Shown here piece by piece: positions 17,064-26,073 of a stretch of 64,000 bases of DNA. This stretch comes from Thermocaproicibacter sp041859875 (GTDB lineage Bacteria > Bacillota > Clostridia > Oscillospirales > Acutalibacteraceae). Positions within the stretch are counted from its first letter, which is position 1, and each line of letters begins with the position of its first letter. The stretch is taken from positions 6,049 to 70,048 of the forward strand of contig JBFLFY010000010.1 of assembly GCA_041859875.1 (NCBI GenBank), read 5' to 3'. The translations under genes and the position numbers were made by a program. The notes under the pieces were generated by a model. That model was not told the DNA's origin and ran no database searches. It saw only the letters and a program-made list of their open reading frames with translations.

Positions 17064-17884
17064 GTATTCGGCTGATTGCCGCCGATATGGACGGCACCTT
17101 GCTTCGTTCCGACAAAACCATTTCCAAGCGGACGGTACGCACCCTGAGCAGTGCAATTCAAAAAGGCTGTGTTTTTGTTCCGGCGACCGGCCGCATAGCA
17201 AAAATGCTGCCGAAAGCAGCCGCATCAATTTCCGGCGTGCGTTGGGCCATCACTTCCAACGGCGCGTCGGTACTGGACTTAAAAACCAATACTCCCATTT
17301 TTACCGACCTTATGACAGAAGATCAGTCAGTCCGCATCCTTACAAAACTTTGCGCCACGGGTTACCTGACGGAAGCATACTGCGGCGGGGTCGCTTACTC
17401 TGAGCGCGGGGCACTGGAGCGGCTGCTGAAGCTGAACCCGCCGGAACTGATTGTACGTCTTGTTTACGAATCGCAGATTTTTGTGGACAATCTGCCGGAG
17501 TTCATCGCTTCGCACAGGGCACGGCTGGAAAAGGTCAATATGCCTTACCTCCCAGATGCTCCCCGGAAGCAGCTTTACCAGGGACTAAGCCGTCTCACGG
17601 AATTTTCCGTCTGCTCTTCCTGCAGCACGAACATCGAAGTCAACGCGGCAGGATGCAGCAAAGGAAAAGCGCTGAAATTTTTATGTGAAAGACTCGGAAT
17701 TTTACCGGAAGAAGTTATGGCGGAAGGCGACGGCGGGAATGATATGAGTATGCTGAAATACGCTGGGCTGGCCGTTGCCATGCAGAACGCGGAAAAGGAA
17801 GTCCTCGCGCAGGCTAATTTCATTACGAAATCGAATGACGAAGACGGTGCAGCCGCGGCTGTGGAAAAATTCGTACTCGCATAA
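17060..17884 (+). CDS. Cof-type HAD-IIB family hydrolase
   Basis: 274-residue phosphatase. Motif I is AADMDGTLLRSD with both aspartates, motif II is in WAITSNGAS, and the C-terminal motif is AEGDGGNDMSMLKYAG, with a conserved lysine in CSKGKALKFL. Family members dephosphorylate sugar phosphates or flavin precursors. It overlaps the flavodoxin gene by four bases (ATGA). An association with FMN metabolism is possible but not shown. Confidence 0.92.
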   Translation: MSIRLIAADMDGTLLRSDKTISKRTVRTLSSAIQKGCVFVPATGRIAKMLPKAAASISGVRWAITSNGASVLDLKTNTPIFTDLMTEDQSVRILTKLCATGYLTEAYCGGVAYSERGALERLLKLNPPELIVRLVYESQIFVDNLPEFIASHRARLEKVNMPYLPDAPRKQLYQGLSRLTEFSVCSSCSTNIEVNAAGCSKGKALKFLCERLGILPEEVMAEGDGGNDMSMLKYAGLAVAMQNAEKEVLAQANFITKSNDEDGAAAAVEKFVLA

Positions 17885-17903
17885 ATTTATGGAACGACAA
17901 GTA

Positions 17904-17934
17904 ACGGAGCCTGCCGGAAGCAGGTTCCGTTTTG
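17904..17934 (+). terminator. Terminator after the HAD gene
   Basis: Stem ACGGA-GCCTG/CAGG-TTCCGT followed by TTTT; moderately strong. Confidence 0.65.
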
Positions 17935-17967
17935 CTATATCAAAATAAAAATGCAGGAGGAAACCGT

Positions 17968-19671
17968 ATGGATGCTGAGGAAAAGAAACAACTGATGGCG
18001 TGCGCTCTTGGAGAATACGAGCCGGATTTTGTCCTGAAAAACGCCGCCATAGCAGATGTTTTCACCGAAACGCTTTTTAACGGCGATATTGCTGTTTTGA
18101 ATGGGAAAATTGTCGGAGTTGGGGAATATTCTGCGAAAATTGAGGTTGACTGCACCGGCAAAACCGTTGTGCCTGGATTTATCGACTCCCATATGCACCT
18201 TGAGTCTTCCATGACGTCGCCCGCACTGCTGGCGCCGCTCCTTCTGGCACACGGCACATCCACCGTAATAGCCGACCCGCATGAAATTGCGAACGTCTGC
18301 GGTCTGGAAGGCATCCGCTGGCTAATGCGTGACAGCGCAAAAACGCCGCTCGATATTTTCTTTGCCCTGCCCTCCTGTGTTCCGCTGAGCAAAGAAGATC
18401 ACAATGGCGCCGTTTTCGGGCCGGGCGACATGAAAAAACTCTGCCGCAGTCCCCGCGTTTCCGGCCTTGGCGAAGTGATGAATGCCGACGCGCTGATTTC
18501 CGGAAGTGATGACCTGCTGAAAAAGATTGAGCTGATGCAGAACGGAACCATCGACGGCCACTCCCCCGGCTTCACCGGAAAGCGCCTGCAGGCTTATCAT
18601 GCAGCCGGCGTACAGACCGAACATGAATGTTCCACCTGGGAAGAGGCGCGCGAACGCCTGCGCGCCGGATTTTACCTGCAGGTGCGCGAAGGTTCCGCAG
18701 CAAAAAATCTGACGGCGATTCTAAGCGACGCTCTGAAAGAGGGGGTTTCGTTTGACCGCTTCCTCTTCTGCACAGATGATGTTCATCTGGACGACACAGC
18801 CAGGAACGGGCACATTGACCGGAACATCCGCATGGCGATTGCACTCGGTATGAAACCGGTGACCGCTGTAAAAATTGCCACGCTCAACGCAGCGCGCGCC
18901 TACGGTTTCCGTGACCGCGGCGCTGTTGCAGCCGGTTACCGCGCGGACCTTGTTGTGCTTGACGACCTGGAAACCGTTGCAATTCATGAAGTCTACAAAG
19001 ACGGCATTTCACTGGATGAACTGCCAAAAGCATTCCCGAAAACGCGCGTCAGTTATGACCTGCGGCACAGCGTACACATTCCGAAGCTGCGGAAAAACTG
19101 CCTGAAGCTAAAAGCGGATGGAAGCTTCCCGGTAATTGGCCTTGTACCAGGGCAGCTTATCACGAAAAAAATGATGCTTCCGCTTTCGCAGAAAGACGGT
19201 TACTTCACCCCTTCCGGCGACATCTTAAAAATCGCCGTTGTCCAGCGGCATGACGGTTCCGGTCGAATAGGCGTCGGCGCAGTGAAGGGCTTCGGGCTGA
19301 AAAACGGTGCGGCGGCTTCCACCGTCGGCCACGACGCACACAACCTGATCGTAATCGGTGACAGCGACACCGATATGCTCGCCGCTATAGAAGAGCTGAA
19401 GTCCTGCGGCGGCGGGTACACACTCGTGAGCGGCGGAAAGCCTGTAAAGACCATCCCGCTTGAAGTAGCCGGTCTCTTTACCGACGACTGCAGCATAAAC
19501 CTGCCGCAGGAGCTGAGCGAAATGGCGGCCCTCGCTCACCGCATGGGCGTTCCGAAAAACATCGACGTGTTTCAGAACCTTTCGTTTCTGTCGCTGCCTG
19601 TTATTCCGGCTCTGCGCATAACGGACTGCGGAGTTTACGACACGGAAAAGCGGAAATTTCTCGCAAAATAG
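17968..19671 (+). CDS. ade: Adenine deaminase
   Basis: 567-residue adenine deaminase, which converts adenine to hypoxanthine and ammonia in purine salvage. The metal-binding amidohydrolase motif is PGFIDSHMHLESS (about residue 70), with ADPHEIANV and DGHSPGFTG downstream and CTDDVHLDD near the centre. The C-terminal domain contains TVGHDAHNLIVIG, which is specific to this family. The start at 17968 has GCAGGAGG seven bases upstream. Monocistronic between terminators. Confidence 0.96.
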   Translation: MDAEEKKQLMACALGEYEPDFVLKNAAIADVFTETLFNGDIAVLNGKIVGVGEYSAKIEVDCTGKTVVPGFIDSHMHLESSMTSPALLAPLLLAHGTSTVIADPHEIANVCGLEGIRWLMRDSAKTPLDIFFALPSCVPLSKEDHNGAVFGPGDMKKLCRSPRVSGLGEVMNADALISGSDDLLKKIELMQNGTIDGHSPGFTGKRLQAYHAAGVQTEHECSTWEEARERLRAGFYLQVREGSAAKNLTAILSDALKEGVSFDRFLFCTDDVHLDDTARNGHIDRNIRMAIALGMKPVTAVKIATLNAARAYGFRDRGAVAAGYRADLVVLDDLETVAIHEVYKDGISLDELPKAFPKTRVSYDLRHSVHIPKLRKNCLKLKADGSFPVIGLVPGQLITKKMMLPLSQKDGYFTPSGDILKIAVVQRHDGSGRIGVGAVKGFGLKNGAAASTVGHDAHNLIVIGDSDTDMLAAIEELKSCGGGYTLVSGGKPVKTIPLEVAGLFTDDCSINLPQELSEMAALAHRMGVPKNIDVFQNLSFLSLPVIPALRITDCGVYDTEKRKFLAK

Positions 19672-19677
19672 GTACAA

Positions 19678-19705
19678 AAAAGAGGGCCGCGAGGCCCTCT
19701 TTCCT
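19678..19705. terminator. Bidirectional terminator between ade and the Mrp gene
   Basis: AAGAGGGCC-GCGA-GGCCCTCTT with T and A tracts on the two sides; it directly abuts the stop codon of the Mrp gene. Confidence 0.85.
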
Positions 19706-20551
19706 TTATTTTCTTTTCGACATCTTCTGTACGGCATCCGCAGCTTTTTCAAGCCATGGTGCCGGGATGTCTTCCACATGGCCAGCGTCGCACTTCTGCG
19801 CAACATCCGGGTCAAGCGGCAAACGGCCAAGAATGTTCAGCCCATACTTTGCGGCTGACTCTTCCAGGTGGCTTTCGCCGAAAACCTTAATCTCTTTTCC
19901 GCAGTCCGGGCACTTCACATAGCTCATGTTTTCCACAACGCCCAGAATCGGAACATTCATCATCTTCGCCATATTGACCGCTTTGGAAACAATCAGCGAA
20001 ACAAGCTCCTGCGGTGAAGTAACAATCACAATGCCGTCAACCGGCAGCGACTGAAACACCGTAAGCGGCACATCGCCCGTCCCCGGAGGCATATCGACGA
20101 ACAGGTAGTCGACATCCTGCCAGACAACATCCGTCCAGAACTGCTTTACAGCGTTGGCGATCATCGGGCCGCGCCATACAACCGGCGCACTCTCGTCATC
20201 CAGTAAAAGGTTGATGGAGATTACGTCAATACCATTCTTCGTGCGCGCCGGAATAATGCCTTCGTCGTTTCCGCTTACCATGCCGTGCAGACCAAATACT
20301 TTTGGGATGGACGGGCCTGTGATGTCGGCATCCAGCACGCCGGTGTGAAACCCGCGCCGGTTCAGCAGAACCGACAGCATGGAAGTGACAAGGCTTTTGC
20401 CAACGCCGCCTTTTCCGCTCACAACACCAATCACTCGGCCGATTTTGCTGCGCTTGTTCGGCTTTTCCATCATATCTGCTGGGCTGCTGCTGCGGGATGG
20501 GCAGTTTTCTTCGCAGGATGCACAGTCGTGCCCACAGTTTTCTTCACTCAT
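19706..20551 (-). CDS. Mrp/NBP35-family P-loop ATPase
   Basis: 281-residue ApbC/Mrp protein, an iron-sulfur carrier ATPase. The deviant Walker A is VVSGKGGVGKSLVTSML, the middle reads DADITGPSIPKVFG and FVDMPPGTGDVPLT, and the CxxC pair is in MSYVKCPDCGKEI. The N terminus adds a small cysteine cluster (CGHDCASCEENC). The start at 20551 is chosen because AAGGAGAATGAGA gives normal spacing; two upstream ATGs are too close. It probably loads iron-sulfur clusters onto apoproteins. Confidence 0.93.
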   Translation of the reverse strand: MSEENCGHDCASCEENCPSRSSSPADMMEKPNKRSKIGRVIGVVSGKGGVGKSLVTSMLSVLLNRRGFHTGVLDADITGPSIPKVFGLHGMVSGNDEGIIPARTKNGIDVISINLLLDDESAPVVWRGPMIANAVKQFWTDVVWQDVDYLFVDMPPGTGDVPLTVFQSLPVDGIVIVTSPQELVSLIVSKAVNMAKMMNVPILGVVENMSYVKCPDCGKEIKVFGESHLEESAAKYGLNILGRLPLDPDVAQKCDAGHVEDIPAPWLEKAADAVQKMSKRK

Positions 20552-20589
20552 TCTCATTCTCCTTTTCAAATTTGCCAATATCTTTGCAT

Positions 20590-20618
20590 ATTTTAGTTTT
20601 TTCCGCCGCGTTTGTCAA
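20590..20618 (-). promoter_or_regulatory. Promoter of the Mrp gene
   Basis: Minus strand TTGACA (20618-20613), 17-bp spacer, TAAAAT (20595-20590). Confidence 0.8.
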
Positions 20619-20636
20619 ACATTGAACGGAAAGACG

Positions 20637-21593
20637 TTAGAACTCCATTTTGATGCTTCGCAGGAAGAGGTCTGAAAGCGCCTTTTCCGGGCTTTTACCA
20701 TGGTTTATCACATCATCCACCGCATGGCAGATGGGCAAGTCGACCTGGTATTTGTCGCCGAGCCTCAGCAGCGCGGTTGTGGTCGCCACGCCCTCGGCCA
20801 GTTCGCCGTAAGGCTCGCCGCGCACAAAAGCTTCGCCAAAGCGGCGGTTATGGCTGTACGGAGAAAAGACTGTCGCCTCATAGTCGCCAAGGTGCGCAAG
20901 ACCGTAAGCGGAAATCTCGCTGCCCCCCATTGCTTTGATAAGCCGGGCAATTTCTCGTGTTCCCCGGGACATCAGCGCACCTTTCAGCGCTGTTTTGCCA
21001 AGGCCGTCGAGCATCCCTGCGGCAATGCCGATTACATTTTTTGAAGCGGCTCCGACTTCATTGCCAAGCAGGTCGTGGCCGTAATAAAAACGGATCAGAT
21101 TCCCGGAAAAAGCGCTTACGAGGTATTTTTTTACCTCCATACTCTCGCTGTCAATTACCATACAGTTCGGAATGCCCCGGGTAAAATCCTGTACATGGCC
21201 CGGGCCTACCCAAATTGCAACAGGCACTTGCGGCGCATACTCGCCGAAAATCTGCGTCAGGCGCTCCCCGGTTCCGGCTTCAAGCCCTTTCATGCACAGA
21301 ACTGCAGTCTTCCCCGTAAGATTTTCCGCCGAAAACTGCTTCATCAGCGTGCGGAAGCCCTGCGCGCCAACAGAGATAACAAGAATTTCCGCCGTGCACA
21401 CCGCCGCACTGAAATCTGAAGTAAGCACAATTTTTTCATTCAGCGTAACAAGGCCGTTTGTGCGGGTTTCTCGGAACTGCCGCAGATGTGCCGAATTCTC
21501 GCGCCCATAAAGCGTCACCTCATGGCCGAGAGAATTCAGGTACCATGCGAGAAAGCTCCCCCACCGGCCGCAGCCGATTACTGTAATACGCAA
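20637..21593 (-). CDS. gpsA: NAD(P)H-dependent glycerol-3-phosphate dehydrogenase
   Basis: 318-residue GpsA, which makes sn-glycerol 3-phosphate for phospholipids. The Rossmann motif reads VIGCGRWGSFLAWYL, the middle WVGPGHVQDF and NEVGAASKNVIGIAAG, where the lysine is catalytic. The start is probably TTG 21593: AGGGGTG lies seven bases upstream, the product then begins MRITVIG as in homologues, and the likely -10 box (21622-21617) overlaps the alternative ATG at 21617. The glycine-rich loop differs from the usual GAGSWGTALA. Confidence 0.9.
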   Translation of the reverse strand: MRITVIGCGRWGSFLAWYLNSLGHEVTLYGRENSAHLRQFRETRTNGLVTLNEKIVLTSDFSAAVCTAEILVISVGAQGFRTLMKQFSAENLTGKTAVLCMKGLEAGTGERLTQIFGEYAPQVPVAIWVGPGHVQDFTRGIPNCMVIDSESMEVKKYLVSAFSGNLIRFYYGHDLLGNEVGAASKNVIGIAAGMLDGLGKTALKGALMSRGTREIARLIKAMGGSEISAYGLAHLGDYEATVFSPYSHNRRFGEAFVRGEPYGELAEGVATTTALLRLGDKYQVDLPICHAVDDVINHGKSPEKALSDLFLRSIKMEF

Positions 21594-22013
21594 AACTGTC
21601 ACCCCTGTATCCATCATCTATAGCATATCCAATCACGCTGCAAAAAGATAAAGTCCTGCTGCGGTGCAGGCAAAATCAGATTTGCTATAGTGTTTCCCTA
21701 ATCATACCAAAAAAAACGGGAATCGGCAACCTCAGCCTCATTGGCGGCAGCCCCGTTTCACTCGCCGCATCGTTTCCCCGCCCTCCAAGCACAATTCTCC
21801 GAAGCGTCGGTTGTAAAACAGCAGGAAAATGCTATACTGAAAAAGAAGTTTGAAAAAAGCTTTTCAAGCAGAGTGCTTTTTATTCCTGCAAAAGCGCGGC
21901 GGGAATATCCCTGCATAATTTAAGAAAGCTTTCAGGTCTGGTAGCAATGATAAAAACCATTCCGGTTCCTATTTAAAATTGCTATCGTCTTGCAGCAAAA
22001 GGATGGTTATAAA
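21594..22013 (+). other. 420-bp intergenic region with divergent promoters, no gene
   Basis: On the minus strand TTTGCA (21644-21639), 16 bp and TATAGA (21622-21617) can serve gpsA. On the plus strand TTGTAA (21811-21816), 16 bp and TATACT (21833-21838) precede the broken XRE gene by about 175 bp; AAAAGCTTTTC and a GCAGAGTGCTTTTT stretch follow it. I see no coding sequence. Confidence 0.5.
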
Positions 22014-22859
22014 ATGGACAATAAGAAGATTGGAATCTTTATTTCTGAACTGCGTAAAGAGAAGAACATGACGTAAAAAGATCTTGCAGAAAAACTGAAT
22101 GTAACCGACAAAGCAGTTTCCAAATGGGAAAGAGGCGTCGGCTACCCTGAAATTACAATTTTGCCGCGTCTTGCAGATGTACTTGGCGTTACAACCAGTG
22201 AACTTCTTCAGGGCGAACACACGCAGGAAGCAATGCAGACTCAAAGTGCTGCGGCGGAACCCATCGTCCGCAGTGCGGTGGAGTATGCACAGCAGACCCG
22301 CGCCCAGAAAAGCAGGAATGTGAAAGCGGCTGCGTTTTATCTTTTCTCTCTTGCCCTTCTGCTTGCCGCCGGAATCTGCGCCCTTTGCAATTATGTTTCC
22401 CGCCGTACACTGGACTGGTCGCTCTATGTGATGGGTGCGGAAGTTGTCGCTTGGCTGACGGTTACGCCGCTGCTGCGGCTAAAGAAGCATCGCTGCGTGG
22501 TATCTCTGGCGGCTCTTACCTTATCCTCTGTCCCTTTTTTGCTTTTGGTTCAGGCCCTCTGCCCGTCCCCGGAAATGATTGTTCCGTTCGTTTTCCCTAT
22601 TGTGGGCATTTCGCTTTGCAGCCTGTGGCTTCTGCTTCCCCTGACTCGGTGGAAAATTCGAATTGGGTACTTTATTTCGCTGCTCCTTTTGCTTTACGGG
22701 GTAGCTGTTGAAATTATTATGAATTCGTTTATCATGAGATATTTACATACCGACAATTCCGTTTCGACAGCGATAGTTGCCGCTTCCTGCGCTTTTGCCG
22801 CTGTTGTAATTGCCGCTGTCACGCGAATAAAAAGCAACAAAGAAAACCTCAATTCATAA
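22014..22859 (+). pseudogene. XRE-family regulator with membrane domain, interrupted by an in-frame TAA
   Basis: The frame starts at ATG 22014 after AAAGGAT and encodes the standard helix-turn-helix start of this family: ISELRKEKNMT, then TAA (22074-22076), then KDLAEKLNVTDKAVSKWERG. The stop sits exactly where the family has Gln (TQKDLA), so CAA to TAA is the simple explanation. Downstream the frame continues for about 260 codons, with a linker and six hydrophobic segments. Reinitiation could only give a protein lacking half of the HTH. It is a recent pseudogene, a sequencing error or a read-through case. Confidence 0.85.
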
Positions 22860-22876
22860 TTACAGGCAAAAAAATT

Positions 22877-22920
22877 TTCCTGAGCACAGAATTTTAGAAT
22901 CTGCACTCAGGAATTTTTTT
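22877..22920. terminator. Bidirectional terminator between the XRE pseudogene and the MYG1-like gene
   Basis: TTCCTGAG...CTCAGGAA stem with an interior loop and a T7 tract on the right; an A tract lies on the left. Confidence 0.75.
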
Positions 22921-23809
22921 ATGCTGGCTGGGAACCGTTGCTTTCTGCCTTCTTTTTCTCTGCCTCAGCTTCGCGCATGGCAGATTTGCAAGCCTGCACC
23001 GCATCTTCCTGCGTTACTGCGGAAACGAGGAACCTGCCTTTGTGGCAGAAATGCAGGGTTGGGATACCGGAAATGTGCTGCAGCTCTTCGTTTTCCTTGC
23101 CAGCCCATTCCTGTGGGAAGTTGCATTTCACTTCATCAGAATCGAAATCCGCCGGGATAACCTGCGCGTTAAAGCCCCCGCGCTGCGACGGATACACAAC
23201 GAATACGGCATCCGACGGCACCAGCACCGCTTTCCACGGAGCAAAGCGCGGCAATATTGTAATTTTATCTTCTGCTTTTGAAAGGGCTTCTTCCACCAGC
23301 GCACGCGCACGCTGCACACTGAAAATGCCCTCAATTTTTTTGCGCAGGACTGTTCCGGCAAAATCGACCGCTTCCGCAAAACATTCATCCGGCGTACGGT
23401 CGGAATCCCATGCGGGGTTAAATGCTGCGATAACGCCCGCAAGCTGATTTCCACAGCCGGTGTTGTCGTCTTCGTCCAAGGGCTGGATGAAGTGCTCATC
23501 AAACCGCACGGCCTCTTTTTCCGCTTCTTCGGGCTTGCACCCAGCCTGCAGCACTTCTTGCCCAACTTCGCGCCAAAGCAGGCCAAACGCCGCATATGGC
23601 ACACCGTCTGGGCGAACCTCGGAATTTTCCTGATGGTGGTCAAACCGGCCGCGCCCAATATCAAATGCCAACCCGGTAAAGTCTTCCGGAACCTCAAAAA
23701 CGCGCTGAACTTTGACATCCGGTTTCAAAATTTTCAGGAGGGCTGTGGCAAATACGTCGTCAGCGTGAAATTTTCCCCCATGCGTCAAAACTGTGTCACT
23801 TATTTTCAT
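22919..23809 (-). CDS. MYG1-family metal-dependent hydrolase
   Basis: 296-residue protein of the MYG1/UPF0160 family, a DHH-like phosphoesterase fold. It begins VLTHGGKFHADDVFATALL, followed by FDIGRGRFDHHQ with the DHH triad. Eukaryotic MYG1 is a 3'-5' RNA exonuclease; the bacterial role is not established. The start at 23809 follows GGAGGAAAAACAAA. It is the last gene of a four-gene unit (mnmA, cysteine desulfurase, WYL, this gene), 32 bp after its neighbour. Confidence 0.88.
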   Translation of the reverse strand: MKISDTVLTHGGKFHADDVFATALLKILKPDVKVQRVFEVPEDFTGLAFDIGRGRFDHHQENSEVRPDGVPYAAFGLLWREVGQEVLQAGCKPEEAEKEAVRFDEHFIQPLDEDDNTGCGNQLAGVIAAFNPAWDSDRTPDECFAEAVDFAGTVLRKKIEGIFSVQRARALVEEALSKAEDKITILPRFAPWKAVLVPSDAVFVVYPSQRGGFNAQVIPADFDSDEVKCNFPQEWAGKENEELQHISGIPTLHFCHKGRFLVSAVTQEDAVQACKSAMREAEAEKKKAESNGSQPA

Positions 23810-23841
23810 TTTGTTTTTCCTCCGTTTCTGCAATGCTTTCC

Positions 23842-24876
23842 CTACCCTGCCTCAGCAGGCGCCTTCTCTGCCGCCGCATACTGGGCAAGATTTTCCTTTG
23901 CAATACTGCGCAGCTTCCGCACAAGACCCTGCGGCTCCAGGACCTTTACAAGGCCGCCAAAGCCGAGCAGCCGACCGTAAAGCGGTGGCCCCGCAATCAT
24001 ATCTGCCGTTAGCAAAAAGCCTCCGCCGTCTGCCTTCCGGATTTCCGCATCCTTGCCAAAGTGGTCCAGCACAACGCCAATCAGGGAATCATCACAGCGC
24101 AGCGTAACCTGCATTTCATCCCCGCTGAACATACCGAAAACTTTTTTGGAATAAGATGCTGCATCGAATGGCGGAAGCTTCTCCTTGGGAACCGCATTTT
24201 CCGGAAGCATTTCAATCCGTTCCATTTTATCCACACGGAAATTGGAAATGCCGTTATAGTGCTCATAATAGGCCGTCATGTAATAGTTTTCACTGTCCCA
24301 GCCTAAAGCATACGGAAAAGCGACGTGCTGGCTTCCTTCGCGGCGGTAAGCTTTTTCCCAGCCGGAAGAGGCGTTCCAGTTCACACGGTACTCAAAATAC
24401 TGAAAACCAATGGGCCGCTTTTGTGTAATGGCCTGATTGATTTTGTCGATGTTATAATAAATCTGCTCGTTCGCCGTTTTGGCGCGGCCGCACACAATAA
24501 TCTGCCGCTGGAGCTGCACGGCCTGAGCCTTGCTGGAAAGGCCTTCAATTTTATGAATCAGCTGTGCAGACTTGCGCTCGGTTAAAAAGCGGGAAGACGC
24601 GACAGCGTCGGCCAGAAGTTTCAGCTCCGGCAGCTGGAACTCGCGGTTTGCAATAAAATAGCCGCTAGGTGCTGCTTTGCGGTAAACAATATCGAAGCCA
24701 AAATCACGCAGAGCATCAATATCATCGTAAATACTTTTCCGTTCCGCGTGGATTTTCTGCTTTTCCAGCCCTTCCACCATCTGTGGAACGGTGAGGACGT
24801 GGTCTTCATCGGTTTCGCACAGAAGCATCTTGATAAGGTACAGGATTTTCAGCTTCTGATTTTTCGACTTTGCCAC
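23842..24876 (-). CDS. WYL-domain transcriptional regulator
   Basis: 344-residue protein with an N-terminal winged helix (LTVPQMVEGLEKQKIHAERK, then SIYDDIDALRDFGFDI) and a WYL domain, where FPYALGWDSENYYMTAYYEH replaces the canonical WYL triad region, followed by NFRVDKMERIEML. WYL domains bind nucleic acid or nucleotide ligands and often control defence or DNA repair genes; no such genes are nearby. The start is GTG at 24876 with GAGGAGGGG upstream, overlapping the end of the desulfurase gene's region. Confidence 0.9.
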   Translation of the reverse strand: MAKSKNQKLKILYLIKMLLCETDEDHVLTVPQMVEGLEKQKIHAERKSIYDDIDALRDFGFDIVYRKAAPSGYFIANREFQLPELKLLADAVASSRFLTERKSAQLIHKIEGLSSKAQAVQLQRQIIVCGRAKTANEQIYYNIDKINQAITQKRPIGFQYFEYRVNWNASSGWEKAYRREGSQHVAFPYALGWDSENYYMTAYYEHYNGISNFRVDKMERIEMLPENAVPKEKLPPFDAASYSKKVFGMFSGDEMQVTLRCDDSLIGVVLDHFGKDAEIRKADGGGFLLTADMIAGPPLYGRLLGFGGLVKVLEPQGLVRKLRSIAKENLAQYAAAEKAPAEAG

Positions 24877-24898
24877 AGGAAAATCCCCTCCTCTGCCG

Positions 24899-26056
24899 TT
24901 ACTGCGGCTGTGAACTGCCGAAAGTACGGATTTTTACGAGGATTTTCGAAAGCGACGCGACGATTCTGTCCACTTCTTCTTCCGTATTCTCGGTTCCAAG
25001 CGTCAGGCGCAGCGAACCGCGCGCCTGCTCTTTGGGAATGCCCATCGCCAGCAGAACGTGGGAAGGCTCCAGCGCACCGGCGGAGCAGGCAGAGCCCGCC
25101 GACGCACAGATGCCCTCCTGGTCAAGCAGATAAACAAGTTCTTCCCCCTCCACGCCATCAAAGAGAAAGGAAGCGTTCCCCGGCAGACGATTTTCCGTAT
25201 CACCGGTCAAATGCGTGCCCGGAAGGTTCAGCACACCGCGTACCAGCCGGTCACGCAGAGCGGAAATCCTCGCCGTGTTTTCCCGCATTTTCCCGCAGGA
25301 ATCTTCCAGCGCAGCCGCCATCCCAACGGCACCAGCCACATTCTCCGTTCCCGAGCGGAGGCCGCGTTCCTGTCCGCCGCCGTAGAGGCCTGGGCCAATT
25401 TGCAGCCCAGCACGCACATAAAGCCCGCCAACGCCTTTCGGGCCGCCGAATTTATGTGCGGAAAAAGACATCAGGTCAACCCCCATGCGGGAAACATCAA
25501 GTGGAATATGCCCCACCGCCTGAACGGCATCGGTGTGAAAAACAGCGCCAGCCTCATGTGCCGCCTGTGCAAGTCCTTTCAAAGGCATCACGGTACCCAC
25601 TTCATTGTTTGCGGCCATAACACTCACGAGGGCAGTATTTTCATCCACGGCACGGCGAAGTTCATCCGGCAAGACCCGGCAATGGGAATCTACACGAAGG
25701 AGCTTTCCCTCATAGCCGCGTTCCTGCATGGCTTCTAAAGAATTCAGCACAGCGTGATGTTCCACAGCAGATGCGATGATTTTTTTCCGTCCGCCGCCGT
25801 AATGCTCAACCGAACGAATCACCCAGTTGTCGGACTCGGTTCCGCCGGAAGTAAAATAGATTTCTCCTGGCTGCGCGCCAAGCGCCGCGGCAACAGTTGC
25901 CCGCGCGTGGTCAAGGGTGCGTTTTGCCCTGCGCCCCGCAGCGTAGAGTGAAGAAGCGTTGCCGTATTCTTCCGTAAGGTAAGGCATCATAGCCTTCAGG
26001 GCACAAGGGGAAAGCGGCGCTGTAGCCGCATGGTCGGCATAAATAAAATCGGACAT
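24899..26056 (-). CDS. Cysteine desulfurase (NifS/IscS family)
   Basis: About 385 residues. It begins FIYADHAATAPLSP, with the PLP lysine in SFSAHKFGGPKGVGGLYVR and the sulfur-carrying cysteine in GSACSAGALEPSHVLLAMG. It provides persulfide sulfur. Because it follows mnmA directly, the likely acceptor is the tRNA thiolase. The start is either 26056 (AAAGAGG 11 bases upstream) or 26077, whose ATGA overlaps the mnmA stop. Cytoplasmic. Confidence 0.93.
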   Translation of the reverse strand: MSDFIYADHAATAPLSPCALKAMMPYLTEEYGNASSLYAAGRRAKRTLDHARATVAAALGAQPGEIYFTSGGTESDNWVIRSVEHYGGGRKKIIASAVEHHAVLNSLEAMQERGYEGKLLRVDSHCRVLPDELRRAVDENTALVSVMAANNEVGTVMPLKGLAQAAHEAGAVFHTDAVQAVGHIPLDVSRMGVDLMSFSAHKFGGPKGVGGLYVRAGLQIGPGLYGGGQERGLRSGTENVAGAVGMAAALEDSCGKMRENTARISALRDRLVRGVLNLPGTHLTGDTENRLPGNASFLFDGVEGEELVYLLDQEGICASAGSACSAGALEPSHVLLAMGIPKEQARGSLRLTLGTENTEEEVDRIVASLSKILVKIRTFGSSQPQ

Positions 26057-26073
26057 TTTCCCGAAAACCTCTT

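Noticed and set aside
23842..24876. WYL regulator as a marker of a phage-defence island
   Set aside because: Neighbours are tRNA thiolation and housekeeping genes; no nuclease, helicase or toxin module is present.
24748..25738. Long plus-strand frames opposite the cysteine desulfurase gene
   Set aside because: Low-complexity Arg/Pro-rich translations typical of shadows of a GC-rich coding strand.
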